A stretch of 64,000 bases of DNA from Mixta calida (lineage in GTDB: Bacteria; Pseudomonadota; Gammaproteobacteria; Enterobacterales; Enterobacteriaceae): positions 2,958,540-3,022,539 of the forward strand of contig NZ_CP026378.1 of NCBI RefSeq assembly GCF_002953215.1, in the 5' to 3' direction. The notes beneath the pieces are model-generated. The model was given only the letters and a program-made list of their open reading frames with translations, was not told the origin of the DNA and did no database searches. Positions 38,856 through 47,963 of this stretch are shown here, piece by piece. Each line of letters starts with the position of its first letter. Position 1 is the stretch's first letter. A program made the position numbers and the translations under genes.

Positions 38856-40025
38856 TTAACGTTCTCGCATTGCCTCTTTCACTTTATTCAGCGGCTTAAT
38901 CAAATAATCCATCACCGACTTCTGCCCGGTTTTAATTTCCACGTTCGCCACCATGCCTGGCACAATCGGGAATTTACGTCCGGCGCGATTAACCAACTCC
39001 GCTTTTTGCGTACGCACATAGACGCGGTAATAGTACTGATCGCGTTTCACCTCATCCTGCAACGTATCAGGTGATACGGTTTCCACTTCACCCTGCAGAT
39101 CGCCATAGATAGAGGCGTCATAGGCGGTGATCTTCACCACCGCCGGCAGACCGGGACGGATATAAGCAATATCGCGCGGGTTAATACGCGTCTCGATCAG
39201 CAGCTGATCTTCCAGCGGCACAATTTCCATCAGCTTGCCGCCCGGTTGCAATACGCCGCCGACCGTGGTGATCTGTATATCCTTAACGATGCCGCGCACC
39301 GGCGAGTAGAGCGTGGCGCGCGTCAGCTGATCCTCTTTACCGGTCAGCACCTGCAGCTGCGCGTCCAGCTCGGCGTTGTTTTTCACCTGTTCTTCGCGCG
39401 CGCGTACCGCATATTCATTGCGCGCCTCATCGATTTTGCCGCGCAGCTCGCTGACCTGACGACGCAGGCGGATCACCTCCACCTCCCCCGCCGCGCCCTT
39501 CGCCACCAGCGGTTCAGTCATACGCAGTTCGGCCTGTACCAGCTTCAGCGACTGTTGCAGGTTGCTGACGGTTTCCAGCAGGTTGCGCCGCCGCGACTCA
39601 AACAGCTGCGTTTCGCGCGCCACCAGCTCCGGCTCCTGTAAGGTGTCGGCGCTGAACTGCAACGGCGCGCCGGTCAGCTCGGCGCGCAGCCGCTCCGCCG
39701 AAGCGCGCAACGTGCGCACTTTCGCCTGCGCCTCGCCGAAGTTGGACTGAAAGCGCGTCGGATCGAGGCGCGCCAGAATCTGTCCTTTGGCGACAATATC
39801 CCCTTCATGCACGTTAAGCTGGTTGACGATGCCGCCGTCCAGACTCTCGATCACCTGCGCGCGCGTCGAAGGCGTGACCTTGCCAGTGCCGACCGTCACC
39901 TCATCGAGAACGGCGAAGTGCGCCCACACCAGAAAAATCAACAGCGCCGCGCTGCAGATCCAGATAATCAGCGACGTATTGCGTTCGCGCTTTTTCAGTT
40001 CGCATTCTACCGTCACCTGGCTCAT
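38856..40025 (-). CDS. Type I secretion membrane fusion protein (HlyD/BapD/LapC family)
   Basis: Periplasmic adaptor linking the ABC transporter to the TolC-like channel. 389 residues: membrane helix near 18-38, biotinyl-lipoyl domain (GGIVNQLNVHEGDIVAKGQILARL), a long coiled coil (about 90-230) and the HlyD C-terminal part (VKITAYDASIYGDLQGEVETVSPDT). Its start codon overlaps the upstream ABC gene's stop (ATGA), so translation is coupled. It is the last gene of the operon and lies just beyond the convergent end of micF. Confidence 0.92.
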   Translation of the reverse strand: MSQVTVECELKKRERNTSLIIWICSAALLIFLVWAHFAVLDEVTVGTGKVTPSTRAQVIESLDGGIVNQLNVHEGDIVAKGQILARLDPTRFQSNFGEAQAKVRTLRASAERLRAELTGAPLQFSADTLQEPELVARETQLFESRRRNLLETVSNLQQSLKLVQAELRMTEPLVAKGAAGEVEVIRLRRQVSELRGKIDEARNEYAVRAREEQVKNNAELDAQLQVLTGKEDQLTRATLYSPVRGIVKDIQITTVGGVLQPGGKLMEIVPLEDQLLIETRINPRDIAYIRPGLPAVVKITAYDASIYGDLQGEVETVSPDTLQDEVKRDQYYYRVYVRTQKAELVNRAGRKFPIVPGMVANVEIKTGQKSVMDYLIKPLNKVKEAMRER

Positions 40026-42172
40026 GCCGCGTCTCCTTTCGTCGGTTTTACCGCGCCGGCGGCGCGCAGTATGTCATCGCGCGGGCCGTCCGCCACAATA
40101 CGCCCGTTATCCATCACCACGATCCTGTCCACCAGCTTCAGCAGCGCCGGACGGTGCGTGACCAGCACCAGCGTGCGGCCGCTCAGCCAGCTTTTCATCT
40201 GCCGAATCACATGCTCCTCCAGCTGCTCATCCATCGAGGCGGTCGGCTCATCCAGCAGCACCACCTGCGGCTGACGCAGGATCATGCGGCTCAGCAGCAC
40301 CATCTGCCGCTGTCCGCCCGACAGCCCGCGTCCGCCTTCGTTGATAATGCGATCGAGGCTGGCGGCGTCCTGCTGCACCAGGCTCAGCGCCCCGCTGACG
40401 CGCAGCGCCTGCAACATCTCCTGCTCGCTGGCGTGCGGGTTGCCCAGCATCAGGTTCTGGCGCAGCGTGCCGAAAAAGAGCCGCGAATCCTGCGACAGCC
40501 AGCCGAGCTGCCGCCGCAGATCGACCGGGTCGATGCGGCTGATATCGACGCCGTCGACGATCACCTTGCCCTGCGACGCCTTCGCCTGCCCTGCCAGCAG
40601 CTTCAGCAGCGTCGATTTGCCGGCGCCCACCTTGCCCAGCAGCGCGATGCGCTCGCCCGGCTTGATCTGCAACTGCGCGATGTTCAGCACGTTTTTGACA
40701 TTCTCATCGTCATAGGTGTACTGCACGTTGCGCAGATCGTAATGGCCGGTCAGCGTCGGACAGTGCGCCATTTCCGCCGCCTCCGGCTGGTCGAGCGGCT
40801 TTTTCAGCAGCTCGTCGAGACCGGTCATGGCGCTTTTGGCGTGCTGCCAGCGCGAAAAGATCATTGTCAGCTGCATCAGCGGCGCGATGGTGCGCGAGGA
40901 GAGCAGGCTGCTCGCCACCAGCGTACCGGTGGTGATATCGCCCGCCAGCACCAGATAGGTGCCGAACACCAGCATTCCGGCGTAGGTCAGCTGCTGCACC
41001 GAGGAAGCCCAGCCGGTGAGCCGCGCGCCCCACAGGCGCTGTTTCATGCCGATGGCGGCGCTGACCTCGTGCGTCTGCTCCCACTGCCGCTGAAAATAGG
41101 GTTCCGCCTGCAGCGCCTTGATGTCTTCGACGCCCTCGATGGTTTCCACCAGCACCGCGTTGCGCAGCGCGCCTTCGCGCAGCCCCTCTTTCGCCAGCCG
41201 CGCCATCGGGATCTGCACCAGCAGGCCGGGGATGACGATCAGCGGGATCGCCAGCAGCGGGATAATCACCAGCGGCCCGCCGATAAAGCCCATAATGAAC
41301 AGGAACAGAATAATAAAAGGGATATCCGCCGCCGCGCCGACGGTGGTCGAGGTGAGCAGCTCGCGCACCTGGTCGATCTCGCGCAGCTGGGAGATAAAAG
41401 AGCCGGTCGATTTTGGCCGCGCCTCGTTGCGGATATTCATCGCGCGCGCAAAAAGCATCGACGAGACTTTCAGATCGATGCGCTTGCCCATCAGATCGGA
41501 GACCTGGGTGCGCATTAGCCGGATCAGGTACTCAACCGCCGCGGCGATCAGCACGCCGACGAACAGCACCCAAAGCGTCGGCTCCGACTGCGCCGGGATC
41601 ACGCGGTCGTAGATCTGCATCGAGAACAGGATGCCCGCCAGCGCCAGCACGTTGCCGACCACCGAGGCAAGAGAGATCTCTGCGATGCGCCGTCCCATGC
41701 CGCGAAAGTTTTTCCAGAACCAGTGCTGTTCGTAAGGCCGCACGAACTCATCGATGCGCGCGTCGCGGCCGCGCGCCGCCACGCCGGGCACCGCCACCTG
41801 ACCCTGCGCCTGCGCCAGCAGCCCGGCCAGTTCGCTTTCGCGCACCACGTCGCCGCCTTCGCTCAGCCAGTAGCGCGCGCGTCCGTCGGCGTCGATCCCT
41901 TCCACTACCGCCACGCTGCCGTTCTCCAGCAGCAGGATCACCGGCGTCACCTCCTGACGCCAGCGCAGCTTTTCACGCGGCGTCATGGTCAGGTGCAGGC
42001 CCAGCAGACCCGCCAGACGCTCCAGCTGCTGTTCCGGCGCCAGATGCTCAAACCAGCGCATCTGCTGGCGCAGCGTTTTTCCGTCAGCGGGCTTGCCGAA
42101 GCGGGCGGCGACCCGCAGCATCGCCGCAATCCAGTTTTCGGTCGAGGTTGTCATAGTAGCTGCCTTATTCAT
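40022..42172 (-). CDS. Type I secretion ABC transporter with C39-like domain (BapC/LapB family)
   Basis: Inner-membrane exporter, 716 residues. Residues about 1-140 form a peptidase-like domain without a catalytic cysteine, as in LapB- and HlyB-type pumps for unprocessed substrates. Then six helices and an ATPase domain: Walker A GKVGAGKST, signature LSGGQ, Walker B VVLLDEPTASMD, and the switch His in LVTHRP. The start at 42172 is used; an ATG at 42154 has a better-spaced AAGG. It lies 17 bp after the TolC-like gene. Confidence 0.93.
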   Translation of the reverse strand: MNKAATMTTSTENWIAAMLRVAARFGKPADGKTLRQQMRWFEHLAPEQQLERLAGLLGLHLTMTPREKLRWRQEVTPVILLLENGSVAVVEGIDADGRARYWLSEGGDVVRESELAGLLAQAQGQVAVPGVAARGRDARIDEFVRPYEQHWFWKNFRGMGRRIAEISLASVVGNVLALAGILFSMQIYDRVIPAQSEPTLWVLFVGVLIAAAVEYLIRLMRTQVSDLMGKRIDLKVSSMLFARAMNIRNEARPKSTGSFISQLREIDQVRELLTSTTVGAAADIPFIILFLFIMGFIGGPLVIIPLLAIPLIVIPGLLVQIPMARLAKEGLREGALRNAVLVETIEGVEDIKALQAEPYFQRQWEQTHEVSAAIGMKQRLWGARLTGWASSVQQLTYAGMLVFGTYLVLAGDITTGTLVASSLLSSRTIAPLMQLTMIFSRWQHAKSAMTGLDELLKKPLDQPEAAEMAHCPTLTGHYDLRNVQYTYDDENVKNVLNIAQLQIKPGERIALLGKVGAGKSTLLKLLAGQAKASQGKVIVDGVDISRIDPVDLRRQLGWLSQDSRLFFGTLRQNLMLGNPHASEQEMLQALRVSGALSLVQQDAASLDRIINEGGRGLSGGQRQMVLLSRMILRQPQVVLLDEPTASMDEQLEEHVIRQMKSWLSGRTLVLVTHRPALLKLVDRIVVMDNGRIVADGPRDDILRAAGAVKPTKGDAA

Positions 42173-42189
42173 TTTTTATCGCCCGCGTC

Positions 42190-43545
42190 CTACTGCAATG
42201 AAGGAAGCAGATCGCCGCTGTTCTTTTCACGATCGATGCCCATCATGTCGAGCAGATTATCTACCGCCGCGGCATAGCGCACCGTGGCGTTCCAGCCGTC
42301 GTAGAGCGCGCTGATGCGCATGCTGTCGGCCTGAAACACATCCTGCTCGACGCTGAGCAGGTCGTTCAGGCTGCGTTTGCTGAGCCGGTATTCGTCGGCG
42401 TAGACCGAGCGGGTATGCTCCGCGCTTTCCAGCTGCGCTTCGCCTGCCTGCTGGCGCTGCTGCGCGCCGATCATATCGGCGTAGGCGGTGGAGGCGTGCT
42501 GGTTGATATCGAGCTTGGCGCGCTGAATCTCCGCCTGCGCCGCCTCGCGTTCCGCCTCCGCCGAACGGGTTTTGGCGTTGACCAGCCCGCCCTGGTAGAT
42601 GGGCGCCTCTACCCGCAGCTGCAGTTCGTCGTCCCAGTAAGAACGAGCGTCGTTTTCATAGCGAGTGCGCCCCGCCTCAACCTTAATTGTCGGCCAGTGA
42701 TTCGACGCCGCCTGGTTGATACGCTCGCGCGCCGCCTCCTGTCTCGCCTGCGCGCTGCGCACCGCCGCGCTCTTTTCATAGGCGATCTTGTCCAGCGTTA
42801 TCTGCTGTTGCAGCAGCGTTTCCGGCAGCTCCGGCAGGTTGTCGGAAACCACGCCGGTCAGCACGGTGAGCTGCGCCTGGGCGGAGCGCTGCTGGGCGCG
42901 GTACTGCTCCAGCGTGGCGCGCATACCGGCCAGACGCGTGCCCGCCTGCAGCACGTCGGATTGGGAATTCAGTCCGGCGTCGGCGCGTAGCGTTGCGATT
43001 TCGCGCACATGCTCCAGCGAGGCGATGTTTTTGCGCGCCGACGCCACCAGCGCCTGATAGCGTTTGACTTCCAGATAGGTCTGCAACGTATCGGCGGCGA
43101 CGGTGGTCATGGTGTCGAACAGGGCGAAACGGTAAGCATCCGACAGCGCATGCTGTTCATTGATGGCGCCGCTGGTGCGGCCAAAGTCGTAGAGCAGCTG
43201 GCTCAGCGTGACGCCGCCGGAGGCGCTGTTGTTGAGGCTGCCGGCGGAGTCGGTCTGATGCGAACGTCCGCCGGTGCCCTGTAGCGAAATCTGCGGATAC
43301 CAGGCGCTTTTCGCCGCGTCCAGCTCCGCCTCGCCGACGTTAATCTGCGCGGCGGCCTGCGCGATCTGCGGGTTACGGGCGAAGGCGCGCAGGATGGCGT
43401 CGCGCAGGGTCAGCGTGGCGATCTGCTCTTCCGTGGGCGCGGCGCGCCAGTTAAATTCGGCTTTAGGCTCTGACACGGCCCAGGCGACATGCCCCGCGCA
43501 GCCCCACGCGGCGCTCAGGCAAAGAGAAACAAGGATTTTACGCAT
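42190..43545 (-). CDS. TolC-family outer-membrane channel (BapB/LapE-like)
   Basis: 451-residue outer-membrane efflux protein. Signal peptide (MRKILVSLCLSAAWGCAGHVAWA), two OEP repeats with heptad-rich helices (NPQIAQAAAQINVGEAELDAAK; the later QRQQAGEAQLESAEHTRSVYADEY), and conserved YPQISLQGTGGRS. It lies between the adhesin gene and the ABC gene, so it forms a dedicated exit channel for the adhesin. Confidence 0.92.
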   Translation of the reverse strand: MRKILVSLCLSAAWGCAGHVAWAVSEPKAEFNWRAAPTEEQIATLTLRDAILRAFARNPQIAQAAAQINVGEAELDAAKSAWYPQISLQGTGGRSHQTDSAGSLNNSASGGVTLSQLLYDFGRTSGAINEQHALSDAYRFALFDTMTTVAADTLQTYLEVKRYQALVASARKNIASLEHVREIATLRADAGLNSQSDVLQAGTRLAGMRATLEQYRAQQRSAQAQLTVLTGVVSDNLPELPETLLQQQITLDKIAYEKSAAVRSAQARQEAARERINQAASNHWPTIKVEAGRTRYENDARSYWDDELQLRVEAPIYQGGLVNAKTRSAEAEREAAQAEIQRAKLDINQHASTAYADMIGAQQRQQAGEAQLESAEHTRSVYADEYRLSKRSLNDLLSVEQDVFQADSMRISALYDGWNATVRYAAAVDNLLDMMGIDREKNSGDLLPSLQ

Positions 43546-43832
43546 GCAGCTCGATCAACCTTTTTATTATTCGTACGCGTGAGGCGGGACCCGTTCCCTC
43601 GTGCGATACTCATATCCGGTAAAATAACATCACGAATCATTACCGAATTCCATTCATTTTATTAATCAGTTGCGTAATTTTGCCGTCAGCTATTTTGCGG
43701 TATAAATCACATTCTCACTAACTGGTATAAAGGCGCCAGTTAAAGGACAAAGGCAGCACAAGGCCGCCTAAGTCATTAAAAAAAACAATTTTGTAACATT
43801 ACTTGAATATTAAAACGAACTAAACATTATTA
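43546..43832 (-). other. Gap between adhesin and TolC-like gene
   Basis: 287 bp, AT-rich, no gene. An inverted repeat (AACTGG 43720-43725 with CCAGTT 43736-43741) could be a weak stem-loop that adjusts expression between the adhesin and its exporter. A second promoter for the exporter genes could also lie here. Confidence 0.4.
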
Positions 43833-46800
43833 TCAGACTACCGGCTGTAAATGCTGCTGTTGCAGCAGCTCGGCCAGCGCATTTTCCGTGGTCGGCGCAT
43901 GGTGAGCGGCATCCTCGCTTTGCGCCGTGCTGTAGCCGACAGCGGTCACGCCGTGCCACATATCCGCCGGAGCGGGCGGCAGCGCCGTTTCCTCATTATG
44001 GCCTGAGGTTTCTGCGCCGGTGGTTGCCTGCGTATCTGTTCTGGTCTGGGCGTCAGCATCGGTGGCGGTTAAGCGATCCACCAGCGCGGCAAGCGAGGGC
44101 TGGCTGGCGCTGTGCAGACCGAGCGACGCCGTATCCAGCGGCTGGGCGCCATCGTCAACGCCCACGGTTTCCGTGGCGGTCAACGTTGCCGCGTGCATGG
44201 CCAGCGCGTCGGAGGCGTCATGACTCTGCGTCGACTGAACATCGCTAAAGGTCATCGCGCCATCGGCATCCACGTTAATAATCTTCGCCTGCACCTGGGT
44301 CACATTCGAGCCGCTCCAGCTCAGCCAGTCGCTCATCGTGGCGACGACGGTATAGCTGCCGGGCCCGAGCGCCTCCACATCGCTGGCGGGCACGGTGACC
44401 TGCCAGTGGTTATCGTAGCCCTGCCCATCTTCGCCCGCTTCAACGACAGAGGTGTAGGTTTTGCCGTTCAGCGTAACGTACACCGTTGAGCCAATGCCCA
44501 GACCCTCGCCGGAGGAGCGGGAGGAACTGATAATCAGATCGCTATGCTTTTCCGCGCCGCTGAGATGGTTGTCGCCGCCGATCGGATCAAATTCAAACAT
44601 CATGGGATAATGATAGGGATAGCTGCCCGCCGCCGTTTTAATCGCGCGCGTAGCGGCAAACTGATTGCCGTCCTGATCCTGGTAGCTGATGGTAATATGG
44701 GTCGTGGTGCCGTTTTTGACGCTAAACAGATCGGGAACATTGACGCTCCAGACGCCCTCGCTGGTAACGGTGCCGAAAAATATTTTGTCCCCGGCGGTCA
44801 ATTTCACCGTACTGTCCGCCGGAATGCCGGTGGCCTGGCCGGTAATATAGAAAGGCGCCGCGATTTCACCGCCATCCACGTTGTTGTCGCCGGAAATCGT
44901 ATCGATGGTTAACACCGGCGTTTCGTTGCCTTCGCCGTTATGGTTCAGCGTCAGGGTTTTCGCCACCTGCGCCACTTCCTTCGCCCCACCGTAGAACGCG
45001 GTGGCGATCAGCGTAATCTGGCCGTCCGGCAGCGCCTGTACATCTTCCTTCGGCACGGTAATCACCCAGCGGCTGTCAGTGGTGGTTTTGGTGCTGTAGG
45101 TGTGGCCGTTCAGCATCACCTGCACCTCATGTCCGCTGTCGATATAGCGGCCCCAGCCGGAAATCAGCAGCTCGCCGCCGCGCTCGACGGCGCTCAGCAC
45201 GTCATCGCCGGTGACTTTATTCACCGCCAGCGTCGGTACCTTATTGCTGCTGTTGGTCAACGTAAACTGCGTGCTGACGTGATGATCCACGCCCGCGCTG
45301 TCGGTATGATCGGCGGTGACCGTCACTTTGCCGCCGGGAATGGCGGCGATATCGCTTTCCGGCACGGTGACGGCCCACATACCGTCGTTACCCAGCGTAC
45401 CGCTGTAGGTTTTTCCATGCAGGGTGATCAACACGGTGTCGCCTGGCGTTCCCTGATACGCGTAGCCGGAAATGACCGTAGCGTTGCCGTGCTCATTATT
45501 CGTGATGGCGTTGTTGACTGAGATCGGATTAAACGCCAGATCGGGGTCCAGTACGGTAAAAGTCCTGGTCTGGGTGCTGTTCACACTTTCGCCCGTGTTC
45601 AGCGTGGCGTTAATCGAGGCGATCACCGTATAGCTGCCGGGCGGCAGCGCCTGTACATCGCTGGCGGGCACGGTAATCTGCCAGTGGTTATCATAATTGC
45701 CGCCTTCCACCACGCCGGTATAGGTTTTGCCGTTAAGCGTGACGTAAACCGTCTCGCCGAAGCCAAGGTTTTCACCGGAGAATTTCGAGCCGGTGATAAT
45801 CAGATCGCTGTGCCCTTCCTGCGCATCGACCTTGCCGTCAACGCTGATGGTATCGATCTGAAACGCCATCGGATATTTATAAGGGTAGCTTGAAGGCACC
45901 AGATGGATTTCACGACTGGCGGCCACCTCATTGCCGTCGCTGTCCTGCCAGCTGACGACCGCATGGGTGGAATTGGCGTTTTTGGCGTTATACAGCTGTC
46001 CGACTTTGACGCTCCAGACGCCGTCGCTGGTCACTTCGCCATAAAAGACTTTATCCGCAATGGTCAGCTTAATGCGACTGCCTGCCGGAATGTTGCTGGC
46101 ATGGCCGGTAAGGAAAGTCGTGGCGCCGATTTCATAGAGGCTAATGGTGTCATCTGCGGATACGGTATCAATCTCCAGCGACGGCGACGCCTTGCCCGCG
46201 CCCTCGTTATTCAGCGTCAGGGTTTTCGCCACCTCTGCGACGCGCGCCTCATGGCCGAGCGAAGCCAGCAGCGTGATCTTTCCTTCCGGCAGCGCCTGCA
46301 CATCCTCCTGCGGCACGCTGATGGTCCAGCGGCTGTCTTTGGTGGTGGTGGCGTGATACTGATGGCCGTTCAGCGTTACCGTGACCTCATACCCTTCGCC
46401 GATATTGCGGCCCCAGCCGGAAATCAGCAGATCGCCGCCGCGTTCGACGGCGCTCAGCACATCGTCGCCGGTCACCTTGTTAAGAAACAGCGTCGGCACT
46501 GACGGACTTGCGGTGCCCGCCAACAGGTTAATCTGGCTGGTGGCCTCGTGCGCCACGCCCGTACTGTCGATATGAGAGGCGTTAACGGTCACTTTGCCGT
46601 TGGGGATTTGCGCGATATCGCTTTCCGGCACGGTAACGTACCACATCGCATCATTGCCCAGCGTGCCGCTGTAGCTTTTGCCGTGCAGGGTGACGGTAAC
46701 GGTGTCGCCTGGATTACCCTGGCGCACATAGCCGGACACCACGGTGGCGTTGCCATGCTCGTAATAGCCGATGGTGTTATCGATGGAGATCGGGTTGATG

Positions 46801-46985
46801 GTGATCGTCTCGTCCGCTGCCGCCGCCGCGCGCGTCGGGGCGTCATCCTGTTGATAGCTGGATAAGGATGTCGTCGCCGCGTGCGACGAGGCGGTATCCG
46901 TTTCAGCCGCAAGACGGGTCACCAGGGTAGCGTCAGAAAAAGGAAGCGCAGCGGCGAGCCGCTGACGATCGGTGGTGTTGGCCAT
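43833..46985 (-). CDS. Type I-secreted Ig-like repeat adhesin (BapA-like, 1050 residues)
   Basis: Probable cell-surface or secreted adhesin. The start MANTTDRQRLAAALPFSD at 46985 has a GGAG ribosome site. There is no Sec signal and no cysteine, in keeping with type I export. An N-terminal variable segment (1-59) is followed by eight Ig-like modules of about 95-110 residues: about 60-155, 164-260, 268-362, 372-480, then 482-577, 583-681, 689-784 and 793-904. The second four repeat the first four in order. A Thr/Ala/Ser/Asp-rich tail (905-1050) ends LAELLQQQHLQPVV. No RTX nonapeptides are seen. The gene order adhesin-TolC-ABC-HlyD equals Salmonella bapABCD, but BapA there is much larger. Confidence 0.85.
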   Translation of the reverse strand: MANTTDRQRLAAALPFSDATLVTRLAAETDTASSHAATTSLSSYQQDDAPTRAAAAADETITINPISIDNTIGYYEHGNATVVSGYVRQGNPGDTVTVTLHGKSYSGTLGNDAMWYVTVPESDIAQIPNGKVTVNASHIDSTGVAHEATSQINLLAGTASPSVPTLFLNKVTGDDVLSAVERGGDLLISGWGRNIGEGYEVTVTLNGHQYHATTTKDSRWTISVPQEDVQALPEGKITLLASLGHEARVAEVAKTLTLNNEGAGKASPSLEIDTVSADDTISLYEIGATTFLTGHASNIPAGSRIKLTIADKVFYGEVTSDGVWSVKVGQLYNAKNANSTHAVVSWQDSDGNEVAASREIHLVPSSYPYKYPMAFQIDTISVDGKVDAQEGHSDLIITGSKFSGENLGFGETVYVTLNGKTYTGVVEGGNYDNHWQITVPASDVQALPPGSYTVIASINATLNTGESVNSTQTRTFTVLDPDLAFNPISVNNAITNNEHGNATVISGYAYQGTPGDTVLITLHGKTYSGTLGNDGMWAVTVPESDIAAIPGGKVTVTADHTDSAGVDHHVSTQFTLTNSSNKVPTLAVNKVTGDDVLSAVERGGELLISGWGRYIDSGHEVQVMLNGHTYSTKTTTDSRWVITVPKEDVQALPDGQITLIATAFYGGAKEVAQVAKTLTLNHNGEGNETPVLTIDTISGDNNVDGGEIAAPFYITGQATGIPADSTVKLTAGDKIFFGTVTSEGVWSVNVPDLFSVKNGTTTHITISYQDQDGNQFAATRAIKTAAGSYPYHYPMMFEFDPIGGDNHLSGAEKHSDLIISSSRSSGEGLGIGSTVYVTLNGKTYTSVVEAGEDGQGYDNHWQVTVPASDVEALGPGSYTVVATMSDWLSWSGSNVTQVQAKIINVDADGAMTFSDVQSTQSHDASDALAMHAATLTATETVGVDDGAQPLDTASLGLHSASQPSLAALVDRLTATDADAQTRTDTQATTGAETSGHNEETALPPAPADMWHGVTAVGYSTAQSEDAAHHAPTTENALAELLQQQHLQPVV
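44274..45542 (-). repeat. Adhesin cassette copy 2 (four Ig-like modules)
   Basis: Encodes residues about 482-904. It repeats A (NPISVNN, EHGNATV), B (NKVTGDDVLSAVERGG), C (TIDTISGDNNVDG) and D (HSDLIISSSRSSGEGLGIG). The B module core is identical in both copies over 16 residues, while C and D have diverged more. Confidence 0.85.
45546..46808 (-). repeat. Adhesin cassette copy 1 (four Ig-like modules)
   Basis: Encodes residues about 60-480. The module order is A (NPISIDN, EHGNATV), B (NKVTGDDVLSAVERGG), C (EIDTVSADDTISL) and D (HSDLIITGSKFSGENLGFG). The second cassette repeats this order with clear amino-acid similarity. Confidence 0.85.
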
Positions 46986-47230
46986 AATAAATCTCCTGTG
47001 GCGCCAGATGAAAAATTGCCGTGGACAGACGCACCCTGCGGCCGCAGCCGGGATGAATTGCACAGCTTTATTTATCCTTTCAAAACCTGAAAGGGAGGAT
47101 TGGCGCGCACCAGAGCTGAATCAGCCCAATAACCAGGCAATGAAACATTACCTAAAAACGGTTAGTTACCGTCATATGCGACCAGATATAAAGAAAACAG
47201 GTAAGACCAGCATCTTTATCAATTTATCTT

Positions 47231-47253
47231 ATCGATTAATAAAATTAATCGAT
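47231..47253. repeat. Perfect inverted repeat upstream of adhesin gene
   Basis: ATCGATTAAT (47231-47240) and ATTAATCGAT (47244-47253) are exact complements around AAA. It lies 246 bp upstream of the adhesin start. It may be a regulator site or hairpin. Confidence 0.75.
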
Positions 47254-47566
47254 GGCACCAGAATGGGGCAGCGCACTTTTACTTTTTTTTACATGCGCGC
47301 TGGATAAGCGCCTGATATCACGCTGTCTGCGCGCGAAGCGCCGCTGTCCTTGTTAAGCAGAGTTGCCGCTTAACACTGTGCCGTCTTTGACTGTTACGCA
47401 GCGGGAATATTTAGGAATTAACCTGGGGGCTAAAACACGGTTTCTGGCGTAGCCGACTCCCTCAATCAGCGCTTCCCGCGCTCTTTAGCCGTAGGTGAAA
47501 AATACGGCGACGCTGAGTAAATCGGCAACATCGTGTGGAATAAGAGGGCTTCGTCGGGCGACCAGT

Positions 47567-47592
47567 AAAAAACGGGGCGCGTCGGCCCCGTT
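47567..47592 (-). terminator. Terminator-like hairpin on the reverse strand
   Basis: ACGGGGC (47572-47578) and GCCCCGT (47585-47591) pair around a 6-base loop. The A6 run on the left (47567-47572) becomes a T run on the minus strand. No gene that would end here was recognised. Confidence 0.5.
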
Positions 47593-47963
47593 GTTGAGTA
47601 CAAGCGCAGCCTGAGGAAAGCGATCGTGCCTGTATGCGGCAGAACACTGCTACAATCTGCCGTCTGGGGTTCTGCTGCCCTCGGCGCGGTTTTCATTCAC
47701 CTTTAACAGGCGCTTTCGCAGAAATGCCATTATCCTTAATTTGCCTTATGGCGAGGTGACGCGCCTGATTTTGTGACTTTTAGCCAGGAACTTTCCTGAA
47801 AAAGCGCTCCGGCGGCGAAAACTGATTAACAACCCCTGTTTTATCGTTTAATAAGCTTGCTGGCGCAGAACGGCCGTAGCCGCCCTCTTCCCGATGAAAC
47901 GCTGCTCTGCCAGCTTATTCTGTGTTAAAAAGGAACCCCTTTGCGCATTACGGAAAACACTTT

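Larger units (their letters stand above)
46986..47963. other. Long non-coding region upstream of the adhesin
   Basis: About 980 bp between the adhesin and the divergent MFS gene, with no convincing gene on either strand. The part nearest the adhesin is AT-rich and contains a perfect palindrome (47231-47253). Further right, a terminator-like hairpin faces the minus strand. Small frames of 60-76 codons (47462-47696 region) show no similarity or good start. Confidence 0.5.

Noticed and set aside
40154..41518. 454-codon plus-strand frame opposite the ABC transporter gene
   Set aside because: Antisense shadow of a full ABC exporter; rich in His/Gln/Arg as expected from the reverse frame of Leu/Ala-rich coding.
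47462..47696. Short minus-strand frames near 47.5 kb
   Set aside because: No start signal or similarity, and they cross the terminator-like hairpin.
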